The notes: generated by a model from the letters alone, not told the origin. Numbered from the stretch's first letter, positions 27,140 through 37,281 are shown. The stretch: 64,000 nucleotides of DNA from Stenoxybacter acetivorans DSM 19021 (GCF_000745895.1 NZ_KN050771.1:16897-80896); one strand, 5' to 3'. Numbers and translations: made by a program.

Positions 27140-28483
27140 GTGTTTTGCAGCCGCCATATTTTAGACCAACATATTTTATTTGAACGCGAAGCAAGCCAAA
27201 TTGATGCGTTTACTGAGCAAAATAACACACTGAAAACGCAACAACAAATCTTTGCCGAATACTCAGTAACGCAGCGCACGGCAAAATTATTGGCTTTTGC
27301 CGAACGCTTAAACGCAGCCAAACACGATTTGGCGATGCAGATTTGTTTGGAGGTGGGGCGGTGTTTGCGCGAATGCGAAGCCGAATTGGAAAAATCACTG
27401 GATTTGATTCGTTATTATGCACGTTTATCACCTGAGTTACTGCAACCGAAAATAATCGCCACTCAAGCGCAGCTCAGCCAAGTACGCTTTGAGCCTTTGG
27501 GCGTGGTGCTGGCGGTGATGCCGTGGAACTATCCCGTTTGGCAATTATTGCGTTTTGCCGTACCTGCCTTATGTGCGGGCAATGCCTGTTTGGTCAAACC
27601 CGCGCCCACCGTTGCCGGCGTAACACAGGCTCTGTTTGACGCCGTTGGTGATGATTTGCCGTTTCAGGCAGCATGGTTAGCCGATGACGACGTGGAAGCC
27701 GCCATTGCGCAAACACACGCGCTGGCATTTACCGGCTCCGACGCAACCGGCCGCCATTTGGCGGCATTGGCGGGCAAGCACCTGAAAAAATGTGTGTTGG
27801 AACTGGGCGGCAGCAATGCGTTTATCGTTCTGGACGATGCCGACATTGAAGAAGCGGCAAAAGATGCTTGCTATTCACGGTTTCGCGATGCGGGGCAATC
27901 ATGCAATGCCGCCAAACGTTTGATTGTTACCGATGCGGTTGCCGATGCCTTTATTGCGTGCTTTTTAACCCATTGCCGCCGCTTGAAAACCGGCGCGCCG
28001 TGGCTGCCTGAAACCACGCTTGCGCCCTTGCACCGTGCCGATTTGCGTGATCGTGTGCATGAACAAGTATGCGATGCGCTTGCTCACGGCGCGGTGTGTT
28101 TGCTCGGCGGTGAAATGCCTGAAGGTGCAGGCTATTTTTACCCCGCCACCGTGCTGGACCACATCAATCCGCAATGCCGCATGTATGACGAAGAAGTATT
28201 CGGTCCTGCCGTCGGCATCTTGCGTGCCCGCAACGCCGAACACGCAATTGCACTGGCAAACGACAATCCTTTCGGCTTGGGTGCATCAATTTACAGCCGC
28301 AGCACAGACATGGCATGGCATTGGGCAAAACAGCTGCAAACAGGCAGCGTATTCATCAACCGCCACACCAGCAGTGATTTGAGGCTGCCGTTTGGCGGTG
28401 TCAAAGATTCCGGATTTGGGCGGGAATTATCGGAATTTGGTTTATATGAATTTGTAAACGTGAAAAGCTATTGGCAAAAATAA
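27140..28483 (+). CDS. NAD(P)-dependent aldehyde dehydrogenase (succinate-semialdehyde type)
   Basis: A 447-aa aldehyde dehydrogenase of the GabD/Sad group, oxidising an aldehyde such as succinate semialdehyde to the acid. Visible are MPWNYPVWQLLRFA near residue 130, FTGSDATGRHLAAL near 196, ELGGSNAFIVLDDADI near 221 and the catalytic cysteine region RDAGQSCNAAKR near 253. KDSGFGRELSEFGLYEF lies at the end. The start is GTG at 27140 after AAGGATAA. A 24-base copy of this start is found at 25341-25364. The gene appears intact. Confidence 0.9.
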   Translation: MFCSRHILDQHILFEREASQIDAFTEQNNTLKTQQQIFAEYSVTQRTAKLLAFAERLNAAKHDLAMQICLEVGRCLRECEAELEKSLDLIRYYARLSPELLQPKIIATQAQLSQVRFEPLGVVLAVMPWNYPVWQLLRFAVPALCAGNACLVKPAPTVAGVTQALFDAVGDDLPFQAAWLADDDVEAAIAQTHALAFTGSDATGRHLAALAGKHLKKCVLELGGSNAFIVLDDADIEEAAKDACYSRFRDAGQSCNAAKRLIVTDAVADAFIACFLTHCRRLKTGAPWLPETTLAPLHRADLRDRVHEQVCDALAHGAVCLLGGEMPEGAGYFYPATVLDHINPQCRMYDEEVFGPAVGILRARNAEHAIALANDNPFGLGASIYSRSTDMAWHWAKQLQTGSVFINRHTSSDLRLPFGGVKDSGFGRELSEFGLYEFVNVKSYWQK

Positions 28484-28512
28484 GGCTGCCTGAAACTTTT
28501 CAGGCAGCCTTA
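28482..28512 (+). terminator. DUS inverted-pair terminator after the aldehyde dehydrogenase
   Basis: AAGGCTGCCTGAAA pairs with TTTCAGGCAGCCTT around a two-base loop. It overlaps the gene's stop codon and is made of two inverted uptake sequences. Confidence 0.75.
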
Positions 28513-28562
28513 CAAAAACAAAACCGCTTTGTTAATCAATAACAAAGCGGTTTGTGTTGTGT

Positions 28563-28639
28563 TGGTCGGAGTGAAAGGATTCGAACCTTCGACCCCCTCG
28601 TCCCGAACGAGGTGCGCTACCGGGCTGCGCTACACTCCG
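28563..28639 (-). tRNA. tRNA-Pro(CGG)
   Basis: The minus strand folds into a complete cloverleaf of 77 nt. The acceptor arm is CGGAGTG/CACTCCG with discriminator A and encoded CCA. The D-arm sequence is GCGCAGCCCGGTAGCGC. The anticodon stem-loop CCTCGTTCGGGACGAGG has anticodon CGG, and the T-loop is GGTTCGAATCC. It matches the bacterial tRNA-Pro(CGG) pattern. No integrase or attachment-site duplication was seen beside it. Confidence 0.96.
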
Positions 28640-29431
28640 AAAGACGGGCATTATAATGACTTGATTTTGGTTTGGCAATGCCAACCAAATAAAACACATT
28701 GAAAACAGCGGTTAAAATCGGGTACAGCATTCTCAGTCCAATTGAAGCAACACGCGGCAAGGTGAAAACAGGCTGCTAAAGCAATACCAAAAATGCCTTG
28801 CAAAAAGCCTTTTTAAAGCAAAAAAATAAATACAGCCAAACAATTCGGTTTTTCAAAATAATTAATCAAATAAACCATTCAGTTGAAATAATTCCCATGC
28901 ACAATTTGCACAGCGCATCAATATCATTAAGCCTTAATAACCTGTAATGGCTTTTACCTATGCCCATTCAAGCGTATCTTGATGCTTTTATGCTTATGAA
29001 AGGTACATTATTCATGCCCAAAACCATTTTTTTGGCAATTCTGGCAGCAAAACCTGTCGGCGTACGCATAAAAAAACACCACAGCATCATATTTCTTTTG
29101 CCAAGCATCCGAATATTACCCATCTTGCTGAAATCCGATCTCATCTAAACAAAGAGCAGGTCATGATTCTCTCTGCAAAAACAATAGTGTATTTATAAAT
29201 AAATATAAAATATCATAATTATAGATATTTTTTATCACAAGAACCATGCAAGTTCACTTAGTCGCTATTATAGTAACTATCGTGATAATGTTAGTTAAAG
29301 TTATTTAATTTATTATCACAGCCATGCTTACAGATCATTACTGTGCCCTGCGCTCAATCTCTTGCGCAAAGGGCAAAATAATTGACGATTGTTTTGAGAT
29401 TAATTTTTAGACAGCCTGAGGTATATATTTC
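28640..29431. other. 792-bp stretch without a supported gene
   Basis: No convincing gene. A frame of about 75 codons ending near 29200 (containing HISFAKHPNITHLAEIRSHL) lacks a start and a recognisable family and may be debris. From about 29160 to 29320 the sequence is strongly A/T rich with TTATCAC/GTGATAA motifs, probably the promoter region for the permease gene. Confidence 0.4.
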
Positions 29432-30850
29432 ATGAGCAACAACCTTTTTCGGAAAAAAAATGTAGCGGAAATTGCCCGTTATGAAACGCCGCTGAAGCGA
29501 GGACTGACAACCAAAGACTTGGTTTTCTTGGGTATTGGCGCAATTATCGGCACAGGTATTTTTGTATTAACCGGCAAAGGTGCGCTGACAGCAGGACCTG
29601 CATTGTCCTTGTCATTTTTACTGGCGGCGATTTGCTGCGGTTTTGCCGGTTTATGCTATGCCGAATTTGCGTCTATGGTGCCTATTTCCGGCTCTGCTTA
29701 TTCGTATGCCTATGTTTCTTTTGGTGAGCTGATTGCCTTTATGATGGGCTGGGATTTGATTTTGGAATATGGGCTGGCGGTGTCAACCGTTGCGGTGGGC
29801 TGGTCGGGATATTTCCAAAGTATTCTTGCCAGCGTGGGTATTCATTTACCCGATGCGCTGCGGGCAGCCGCAGGAACGATACCGGGTACACACACCGTTT
29901 TTGATTTGTTTGCTGCTTTAATTGTATTGGTATTAACATTCTTTTTGTCCATTGGTATTAACCAAACCAAACGGGTGAATGATGTGATGGTTATCATCAA
30001 ATTGGCGGTGGTGATTACCTTTATTGTGGCGACAGTATGGTTTATTAACCCATCTAATTGGTAGCCGTTCACCCCGTTTGGCTGGTATTCCTTCAATAAT
30101 GGGTTGGCGGCAGGGGTGATTCCGGCGGCTTCCATTGTGTTCTTCGCCTTTATCGGTTTTGATGCCGTCTCTGCCAGCGCGGAAGAAGCGGTTAATCCCA
30201 GTAAATCATTACCGCGCGGGATTATGGGTTCTTTGTTGCTGGCAACCATTTTGTACATTGCCATGACATTAATCATGACCGGTGTTGTGCCTTATACCGT
30301 GTATGAACGTTATCTCACCGCACCGGTAATGGCTGTTATTGAAGCAACCGAACAAACTTGGCTGGGTATATTGGTGAGCTTGGGCGCTATTTTGGGCATT
30401 ACCACTGTGATTTTGGTGATGCTGTATGGCCAAACCCGCGTCAGCTACGCCATGAGCCGCGATGGCTTATTCCCGAGCTTTTTGGGTAAAGTTCATTCAA
30501 CTTACCGCACACCGTTTTTGGGTACATGGTTTTTTGGTGTCTTGGCATCTTTAGCCGCCGGTTTTGTTAATATCAATATCTTGGCGGAAATGGTGAATAT
30601 CGGCACATTGGCGGCATTTGTATTGGTATCCGCAGGGGTCATTTGGATGCGTTACAAACAACCCAATGTACCGCGCGGTTTTAAAACGCCTTGGGTGCCG
30701 ATTACACCGATTATTTCCATTCTGTTTTGCCTGACATTGATTGCGGGTTTGAATTGGGATACTTGGCTGCGGTTTTTGGTGTGGCTGGTGATTGGTTTGG
30801 TCGTGTTCTTTACCTACAGCCGCAAACATTCTCACTTACATCAAAAATAA
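29432..30850 (+). pseudogene. APC amino-acid permease interrupted by an in-frame amber codon
   Basis: Reading through one TAG at 30062-30064 gives a full-length APC-superfamily permease of 472 codons (cationic amino-acid transporter/YfnA type). Residues 1-210 carry LVFLGIGAIIGTGIFVLTG and the first membrane segments. After the stop the same frame continues PFTPFGWYSFNNG, FFAFIGFDAVSASAEE and six or more further segments to HSHLHQK. No frameshift or deletion is present. The stop sits in the loop NPSNW-stop-PFTPFGW, where homologues carry an ordinary residue. It is either a very young pseudogene, a sequencing error, or a suppressed stop. The 210-residue piece alone would not form a transporter. 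Confidence 0.85.
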
Positions 30851-30971
30851 AAAATCTTAAACCCCGTCCCAAAGGGCAGGGTTTCGGGCGGCGCGTGGCT
30901 TGGGTACGGTGAAAGCTGCGCCCAAACGCCGAATTACGCCGATCTGAAGATTCCTTCCTTAAAAAGCAAAT

Positions 30972-31013
30972 AAAAAGCCAAACCGAACAAATCATTCGGT
31001 TTGGCTTTTTTCA
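30972..31013. terminator. bidirectional terminator between permease and mtrE
   Basis: AAAAAGCCAAACCGAA pairs with TTCGGTTTGGCTTTTT. The stem is flanked by A and T runs, so it can stop transcription from both converging genes. Confidence 0.85.
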
Positions 31014-31023
31014 GGCAACCTGA

Positions 31024-32484
31024 TTACTGTGCCGCCGTCTCATTCGCTGCGGTTTGCGTTTCTTCATTCAAACCACCGCCCAAGGCTTTGTATAAATCCG
31101 CACGGTTTTGCAGCAGCATCTGTTGGGTTTGCAGCAAAGCCTGTTGTGCGGAATAGCTGTCGCGCTCGGCGTCTAATAATTCCAATGAGCTGGAAATACC
31201 GTGGTCATACCGCATTTTCACCAAACGATAGCGATTCAATTGCGCTTGGGTGCTTTTTTGCTGAGCTTGGTATTGCTGCCGCAGTGCCGAACGGGCAACC
31301 AAAGCATCGGCAACATCACGGAAAGCCGCCTGAACCGTTTTTTCGTATTGGGCAACGGCGATGTTTTTGCGCACCTCTGCCAAATCCAGATTGGCTTTGT
31401 TTTGTCCCCACGTGAAAATCGGCAGGGTGATTTGCGGCATGAAACTCCATGTGCGGTTTACGCCGTCGAACAAACCGTTTAATTCAGTGCTACCGCTGCC
31501 GATGCTGCCAATCAGGTTAATGCGCGGGAAAAATGCCGCGCGCGCCGCGCCGATGTCGGCGTTGGCAGATTTAAGTGCAAACTCGGCTTCGCGCACATCG
31601 GGGCGGCGGTATAACACGTCTGAAGGCAAGCCCACAGGCAGTTCAACGTGGGCAAATTGTTGGTTCAGCGGCAATGCCGGCGGTAAACCCGCAGGTATCG
31701 GTTGACCAATCAGCAATGCCATCGCATTTTGCGCCTGATCACGCGCTTGCTGTGCCGAGGCATAACCGGCGCGGGCGGTTTCGATTTGGGTTTCAGCAAT
31801 GTTCACGTCAATGGCAGAAATCACGCCTGCTTTGTATGACAAATCCGTTAAACGTTTGCTTTCTTCACGCGATTGTAAAACGCGCTGTGCCAAATCCATG
31901 CTTTCCTGCGCCACCCGCTCGGCAAAATAGGCGTCTGCCACAGAGGCAATCAAGCTTATTTGTGCGGCATCGCGGTTTTGAATTTGCCCGAAATACCGAT
32001 TTAACGCGCTTTTCGATAAGCTGTTTACGCGCCCGAACAAATCCAGCTCAAACGCAGTAACGCCGAAGCCAACATTATAAGCCTCGCTGACAAAACTCAC
32101 TTGCTGACCTTGCGCATCCACGCGGGAGCTTAAGTCTTGTGCCGTGCGCCCTTTCTGCGCACTGCCGGTTACGCCCAATGCCGGCAATTGATTGGCACGG
32201 GCAATCGCATATTGCGCGCGGACAGCTTCAACATTTAAGGCAGCCACGCGTAAATCGCGGTTGTTTTGCAGTGCCAAAGCCATCAGGCTTCTCAAGCGTT
32301 CATCGGCAAAATAGTCTTGCCAGCCCAAGTGATCCGCCAAGATATTTCCTTGATTTCGGCTACCTGAAACAGCAGGGAAATGGTTGGCCAGTTCAACGGT
32401 GGGCTGCTGATAATTCGGCGCCATGGAACAAGCAGACAACACCGCCGCTGCCACAACAGACAACAGCATTTTATTTTTAATCAT
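31024..32484 (-). CDS. mtrE: outer-membrane efflux channel, MtrE/OprM-type lipoprotein
   Basis: A 486-aa TolC-family channel of the NodT/OprM group. It starts with a lipoprotein signal (lipobox LSAC near residue 19, then SMAPNYQQPTVEL). The two efflux-protein repeats form the periplasmic coiled coil and outer-membrane barrel; recognisable stretches are SAIDVNIAETQIETARAGYASA and SSLELLDAERDSYSAQQALL. It should join MtrC and MtrD in a tripartite pump expelling hydrophobic drugs, detergents and host peptides. Its ATG overlaps the mtrD stop (TAATG), which indicates translational coupling. Confidence 0.93.
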   Translation of the reverse strand: MIKNKMLLSVVAAAVLSACSMAPNYQQPTVELANHFPAVSGSRNQGNILADHLGWQDYFADERLRSLMALALQNNRDLRVAALNVEAVRAQYAIARANQLPALGVTGSAQKGRTAQDLSSRVDAQGQQVSFVSEAYNVGFGVTAFELDLFGRVNSLSKSALNRYFGQIQNRDAAQISLIASVADAYFAERVAQESMDLAQRVLQSREESKRLTDLSYKAGVISAIDVNIAETQIETARAGYASAQQARDQAQNAMALLIGQPIPAGLPPALPLNQQFAHVELPVGLPSDVLYRRPDVREAEFALKSANADIGAARAAFFPRINLIGSIGSGSTELNGLFDGVNRTWSFMPQITLPIFTWGQNKANLDLAEVRKNIAVAQYEKTVQAAFRDVADALVARSALRQQYQAQQKSTQAQLNRYRLVKMRYDHGISSSLELLDAERDSYSAQQALLQTQQMLLQNRADLYKALGGGLNEETQTAANETAAQ

Positions 32485-35400
32485 TATTCGTCCTTTTTCT
32501 TGGCGTAGCGTTGACTCGCCTCATGCAAGGCACGGCGTTCTTCATCAGTCAATGAGGATTCCGCCTCTTGCAAATACTGTTTACCCAATTCGCGCGTCAT
32601 GCCCGCTTCAGCGGCATGTTTGGCAAAACGTTCATTTTGCCGTTTGGTGTGGTGGAAGAAGCTGCGCACGGCGGTATAGAACATCGGCACGAAAAATACC
32701 GATAAAAATGTACCGATCAACATGCCCCAAAACACGCTCGTACCAATGGCGCGCTGGCTGGCAGAAGATGCGCCTGATGCAAAATACAGCGGCACCACGC
32801 CAATAATAAATGCCAGGGAAGTCATTAAAATCGGACGAAACCGCAAATGCGCCGCCGCCAAAGCCGCTTCAAAGGCATTGTATCCTTCCGCTTGCAGGTC
32901 TTTGGCAAATTCCACAATCAAAATGGAATTTTTTGCGCTCAAACCAATCACCGTGATCAAGCCCACTTGGAAATACACGTCATTTAACAAGCCGCGTCCC
33001 CAGACGCCCAATACCGCACCCAAAAAGCCCAAAGGAACAACCAACAATACGGCAACCGGAATTGTCCAGCTTTCATACAACGCCGCCAAGCACAGGAAAA
33101 CCGCCAAAATGGAAAACGCATACAAGATAATGGTTTGCGAACCGGATTCTTGTTCTTCACGCGATTGTCCCGTCCATTCAAAGCCAAAGCCATCAGGTAA
33201 TTTTTCTGCTAATTTTGCCATTTCCGCCATCGCATCACCCGAGCTGTAACCCGGTGCGGCATTGCCGGTAATCGCCATTGCCGAGTAGCCATTGTAGCGC
33301 GTGGTTTGCATCGGTCCGGTTACCCAGCTGGTTTTCACCATGCTGGATAATGGAACGGCTTGCCCCAATTGATTGTTCACCGTTAATCGCAATATGTCTT
33401 CAGGCTGCATACGCGTGCTGACATCGCCCTGCACCACCACACGCTGTAAACGGCCTTTATTCGGGAAATCGTTTACATAGTTTGAACCCAAGGCAGTGGA
33501 CAACACCGAACCAATCGCGGTGAAACTAACGCCTTGTGCGGCGGCGGCTTCGCGGTCAATGTCAATACGCAATTGCGGCGCATCTTCCATGCCGTCGGGG
33601 CGAACATCTGTGAGCACCTTGCTTTGCCTTGCCATGCCCAGCAATTGATTGCGCGCCGCCAGTAAAGCATCGTGTCCTTTATCGCCGCGGTCTTGCAAGC
33701 GGAAATTAAAGCCGGAGCTGCTGCCCAATTCAGGAATGGCGGGCAGCGTTAATGCAAAAATAGTACCGTCTCGGTTCATGCCCATCATCGCGCCGGTAAT
33801 CCGATGAGCAAGAGAATCTGCATCAGAACCGGCGGCGGTGCGTTCAGACCAATCTTTCAAAGGAACGAAGCTCATGCCCATGTTTTGACCTTGACCGCTG
33901 AAACTGAATCCCACCACCGTTATCACATCTTGTACTTCAGGCTGCTTCAACACAAAATTTTCATAGGTTTTAACGGTTTCCAGGGTACGCGCCTGCGTTG
34001 CGCCCGGCGGCAATTGAATAACCGCCAGCACCACACCTTGGTCTTCAGCGGGTAAAAACGAAGTGGGCAAACGCAGCAGCACAAACAAACCCACACTCAT
34101 CAATATCAAATAAATCACCAGCATTCTGCCGCCGCGCCGCAATAATTTGGCAACACCGGTTTCATAACGTTTACTGCCTTTGTGAAACACGCGGTTAAAC
34201 CAGCCGAAAAAACCTGTTTTTTCATGATGATTTTTATCAACCGGTTTCAAAAGTGTGGCACACAAAGCGGGTGTGAGCGACAACGCCATAAATGCCGAGA
34301 AGAAAATTGACACCGCCATCACCACCGAAAATTGGCGGTAAATATTGCCGGTAGATCCCGAAAAAAACGCCATCGGGATAAATACCGAAATCAATACCAC
34401 GGTAATCCCAACAACCGCACTTGAAATTTGGCTCATGGCTTTGCGCGTGGCTTCCAGCGGCGGCAGGCGTTCTTCTGCCATGATGCGCTCAACGTTTTCC
34501 ACCACCACAATCGCATCGTCCACAACGATACCAATCACCAGCACCATCGCAAACATGGTTAATACATTAATGGACATGCCCACGGCGTAAACCACTGCCA
34601 ATGCGCCCAATAAAGCAATCGGCACAACAATGGTCGGAATAATGGTGTAACGGAAATTTTGCAAAAACAGCAGCATCACCAAAAACACCAGCGCAATGGC
34701 TTCCAGTAAGGTATGCACCACTTTTTCAATCGACAAGCCCACGAATTTGGAACTGTCATACGGAATAGCCCAACGCACGCCCGCCGGAAAGAATTTTTGC
34801 AATTCGGTTAGTTTGGCATTCACCAATTTTGATGCGGCAATCGCGTTGCCGTCGGTGGACAAAGACACACCCATACCCACTACCGGTTTGCCGTTCAGCC
34901 GTGCCGATGCGGCATACGACTGCGCACCCAATTCCACCCGCGCCACATCTTTCAAATACACCATCGAACCGTCGGTTGAGGCACGCAAAACAATGTTTTC
35001 AAACTCTTCCGTTGTTTGGAGCTGGCCGGGTGCAATCACTTTTGCCGAAATGGTTTGACCTTGGCTGTTGGGCAAATCACCGATACTGCCGGCGGAAATC
35101 TGCATGTTCTGCGCCATAATGGCATTATTGACATCTGCCGCCGTTAAATTCAAACCGCGCAATTTTTCCGTATCCAGCCACACGCGCATGGCGCGTTCCG
35201 AACCAAACAAATTCACGCCGCCGATGCCGTCCAAACGCTGCAATTCCGGCACTACATTCCGCGCCACATAGTCGCTGATTTCACGGGTATTCGCATTGGG
35301 ATCATCAGAAGTAAACATCGCCACCAGCAAAAAGTTGGAACGCGATTTTTCGACTTCCACGCCCAATTGCCTCACCATAGCGGGCAAACGCGACTCTGCT

Positions 35401-35738
35401 CTTGCCAATTGATTTTGCACGTCCATTTGGGCAATATCGGAATCCGTGCCGGTTTTGAACGTTAAAGTCAATGAACCCGTGCCGTTGGATAAGGCTTTGG
35501 ATTCCATGTACTCCAAGTTTTCCACCCCGTTCATTTCACGCTCAATCAAAGACAACACGCTGTCTTCAATGGTTTGTGCATCTGCACCCGGGTAAGTTAC
35601 TTGCAAAGTAATGGTGGGCGGCGCAACCGTTGGGTATTGCGACACAGGCAGCTGCGTGATGGAAACCACCCCCGCAATCATAATAAACATCGCCACCACC
35701 CAAGCGAAAATCGGGCGGTCAATAAAAAACTTAGCCAT
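32484..35738 (-). CDS. mtrD: RND multidrug efflux transporter, MtrD/AcrB-type
   Basis: A 1084-aa HAE1-family RND transporter, the proton-driven inner-membrane component. It begins MAKFFIDRPIFAWVVAM. The proton-relay aspartates sit in the fourth membrane segment (VIGIVVDDAIVVVENVERI near residue 400). Two large periplasmic loops follow the first and seventh segments, for example FLPAEDQGVVLAVIQLPPGAT. The C-terminus has an extra charged tail to residue 1084. It lies nine bases after mtrC and one base overlaps mtrE, so the three genes form one operon. Confidence 0.95.
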   Translation of the reverse strand: MAKFFIDRPIFAWVVAMFIMIAGVVSITQLPVSQYPTVAPPTITLQVTYPGADAQTIEDSVLSLIEREMNGVENLEYMESKALSNGTGSLTLTFKTGTDSDIAQMDVQNQLARAESRLPAMVRQLGVEVEKSRSNFLLVAMFTSDDPNANTREISDYVARNVVPELQRLDGIGGVNLFGSERAMRVWLDTEKLRGLNLTAADVNNAIMAQNMQISAGSIGDLPNSQGQTISAKVIAPGQLQTTEEFENIVLRASTDGSMVYLKDVARVELGAQSYAASARLNGKPVVGMGVSLSTDGNAIAASKLVNAKLTELQKFFPAGVRWAIPYDSSKFVGLSIEKVVHTLLEAIALVFLVMLLFLQNFRYTIIPTIVVPIALLGALAVVYAVGMSINVLTMFAMVLVIGIVVDDAIVVVENVERIMAEERLPPLEATRKAMSQISSAVVGITVVLISVFIPMAFFSGSTGNIYRQFSVVMAVSIFFSAFMALSLTPALCATLLKPVDKNHHEKTGFFGWFNRVFHKGSKRYETGVAKLLRRGGRMLVIYLILMSVGLFVLLRLPTSFLPAEDQGVVLAVIQLPPGATQARTLETVKTYENFVLKQPEVQDVITVVGFSFSGQGQNMGMSFVPLKDWSERTAAGSDADSLAHRITGAMMGMNRDGTIFALTLPAIPELGSSSGFNFRLQDRGDKGHDALLAARNQLLGMARQSKVLTDVRPDGMEDAPQLRIDIDREAAAAQGVSFTAIGSVLSTALGSNYVNDFPNKGRLQRVVVQGDVSTRMQPEDILRLTVNNQLGQAVPLSSMVKTSWVTGPMQTTRYNGYSAMAITGNAAPGYSSGDAMAEMAKLAEKLPDGFGFEWTGQSREEQESGSQTIILYAFSILAVFLCLAALYESWTIPVAVLLVVPLGFLGAVLGVWGRGLLNDVYFQVGLITVIGLSAKNSILIVEFAKDLQAEGYNAFEAALAAAHLRFRPILMTSLAFIIGVVPLYFASGASSASQRAIGTSVFWGMLIGTFLSVFFVPMFYTAVRSFFHHTKRQNERFAKHAAEAGMTRELGKQYLQEAESSLTDEERRALHEASQRYAKKKDE

Positions 35739-35747
35739 GTGATCCCC

Positions 35748-36935
35748 TTATTCGGCTGAGGCTGCCGAAGCAGGCTGTTCTTGGGCTGCCTGAATCGGCG
35801 CGGCGGCTTTATCAGCGGGATTTTTCCACGGCTCGGGTTTTACTTTTTTTGCACCGGTCATCTGCACCGCTGCCAAACCGTCCATAATCACCTGATCACC
35901 CGCGCGCAATCCGCCGGTAACCACCCAATTATTGCCCTGTCCTTGTGCAATCGTAATCGGGCGCGGTGCGAAGCTGCCGTCGGCATTGGCAACCATCAGG
36001 GTATCGCCTTGTGAACCGCGCGTAACCGCTTGCTGCGGAATCAGCATGGCATTATCCATTTGTGCCTGCGGAATCAACACGCGCACAAACATGCCCGGCA
36101 ATAAGATATTGCCGCCATTGGGTACTTCAGCACGTAAGCTCACCTGCCCCGTATTCTCGTTCACCGTCATGTCGGTAAACAGCAAACGCCCTTTTTGCGG
36201 GTATTCACTGCCGTCGTCCAACAAAATGGTTACTTCCGCGCCGCCGTCTATTACTTTCAGCTTACCTTCGGCGGCTGCCTGACGAATTTTCATCGCCTGC
36301 AAAGCCGTTTGATTCAAATCCACATATAAAGTATCGGTTTGCTGAATCAATGCCAGCTGTGTTGCATCACCTTGCCCCACCAATGCACCTTCAGTGACCA
36401 AAGCCTTGCCGATGCGCCCGCTGATGGGCGCATATACATTGGTGTAACCCACATTGATTTGCGCGGTTTTCATGGCGGCGCGGGTTAAACGTTCTTGTGC
36501 CACCGCCTGATCAAATTCTTGTTTACTGATGGCGTTTGCCGCCGCCAACGGACGGTAACGCGCCAAATCCGCACTGGCTTTGGCATAATTGGCTTTGGCA
36601 CTGTCTAAATTGGCAGCATAAAGCGCATCGTCAATTTTGAATAAGGGCTGGCCGGCTTTGACATAGCCGCCCTCGGTAAACAACCGCTTTTGCACCACAC
36701 CGGCAACTCGGGCGCGGATTTGTGCCTCACGTATCGGCTGCAAACGGCCGCTTAATTCGGACGTGAGCGTTACCGTTTGCGGCTGAGCGATAATCACGCT
36801 CACCACAGGTGCTTGCTGCCCTGCTTTGCCTGCCGCATCGTCTTGTTTACCGCCGCAGGCAGCCAAAGCCGCCGCCGTTGCCAATACGGCAATACGCAGC
36901 CGCCACGGTTTTGCTTGTGTGTTAAAAGAATACAT
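35748..36935 (-). CDS. mtrC: periplasmic adaptor (membrane-fusion) lipoprotein, MtrC/AcrA-type
   Basis: A 395-aa HlyD/AcrA-type adaptor with a lipoprotein signal (lipobox LAACGG near residue 27). The family's lipoyl halves are visible around RARVAGVVQKRLFTEGGYVKAGQPLF and TNVYAPISGRIGKALVTEGALV, with the coiled-coil hairpin between them. The start ATG at 36935 has GAGG five bases upstream. A GTG two codons earlier is less likely. First gene of the efflux operon, divergent from mtrR across a 346-bp regulatory region. Confidence 0.93.
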   Translation of the reverse strand: MYSFNTQAKPWRLRIAVLATAAALAACGGKQDDAAGKAGQQAPVVSVIIAQPQTVTLTSELSGRLQPIREAQIRARVAGVVQKRLFTEGGYVKAGQPLFKIDDALYAANLDSAKANYAKASADLARYRPLAAANAISKQEFDQAVAQERLTRAAMKTAQINVGYTNVYAPISGRIGKALVTEGALVGQGDATQLALIQQTDTLYVDLNQTALQAMKIRQAAAEGKLKVIDGGAEVTILLDDGSEYPQKGRLLFTDMTVNENTGQVSLRAEVPNGGNILLPGMFVRVLIPQAQMDNAMLIPQQAVTRGSQGDTLMVANADGSFAPRPITIAQGQGNNWVVTGGLRAGDQVIMDGLAAVQMTGAKKVKPEPWKNPADKAAAPIQAAQEQPASAASAE

Positions 36936-37169
36936 AAACACCTCGATGTGTTGTTATGGTTTTAAAATGATTGAACTATTTCTGCATGTAAACACAAATT
37001 TTAACCAAATACACAAAAGGTACTTTATGCATGGTTTCAGATGTATTTATTTTATAACTGTTTTTAATTTTTTATTCAGAAAAATAACCGTGCCGCCAAA
37101 ACAAACTGTGTGCAATGCCCAGCGAAACTAAAAAACCCGACAAAATGCCTTTTGGGGTTTACGTGTGTC

Positions 37170-37198
37170 ATGATACATGCAAGAATGTATGCAATCAA
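37170..37198 (-). promoter_or_regulatory. mtrCDE promoter with overlapping MtrR/AcrR-type operator
   Basis: On the minus strand TTGATT (37198-37193) and TATCAT (37175-37170) are separated by exactly 17 bases, a good sigma-70 promoter toward mtrC. The spacer contains the inverted repeat ATACAT-N6-ATGTAT (37173-37190). This closely resembles the E. coli AcrR operator and is a natural site for the TetR-type repressor encoded next door. Binding there would block RNA polymerase directly. The remaining intergenic DNA includes a DUS at about 37244-37258. Confidence 0.65.
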
Positions 37199-37281
37199 TT
37201 GTTTTGACCATTCCACTCATTTTTTAACACCTCGCCTGAAAACAATCAGGCTGCCTGAAAACCTTTTTGTGCCGCAATATT

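Noticed and set aside
28563..28639. tRNA-Pro as integration site of an island
   Set aside because: No integrase, no duplicated tRNA 3' end and ordinary genes on both sides.
28960..29148. Plus-strand open frame of 62 codons and an overlapping 75-codon frame
   Set aside because: No recognisable family, no ribosome binding site, and two frames compete over the same bases; treated as debris.
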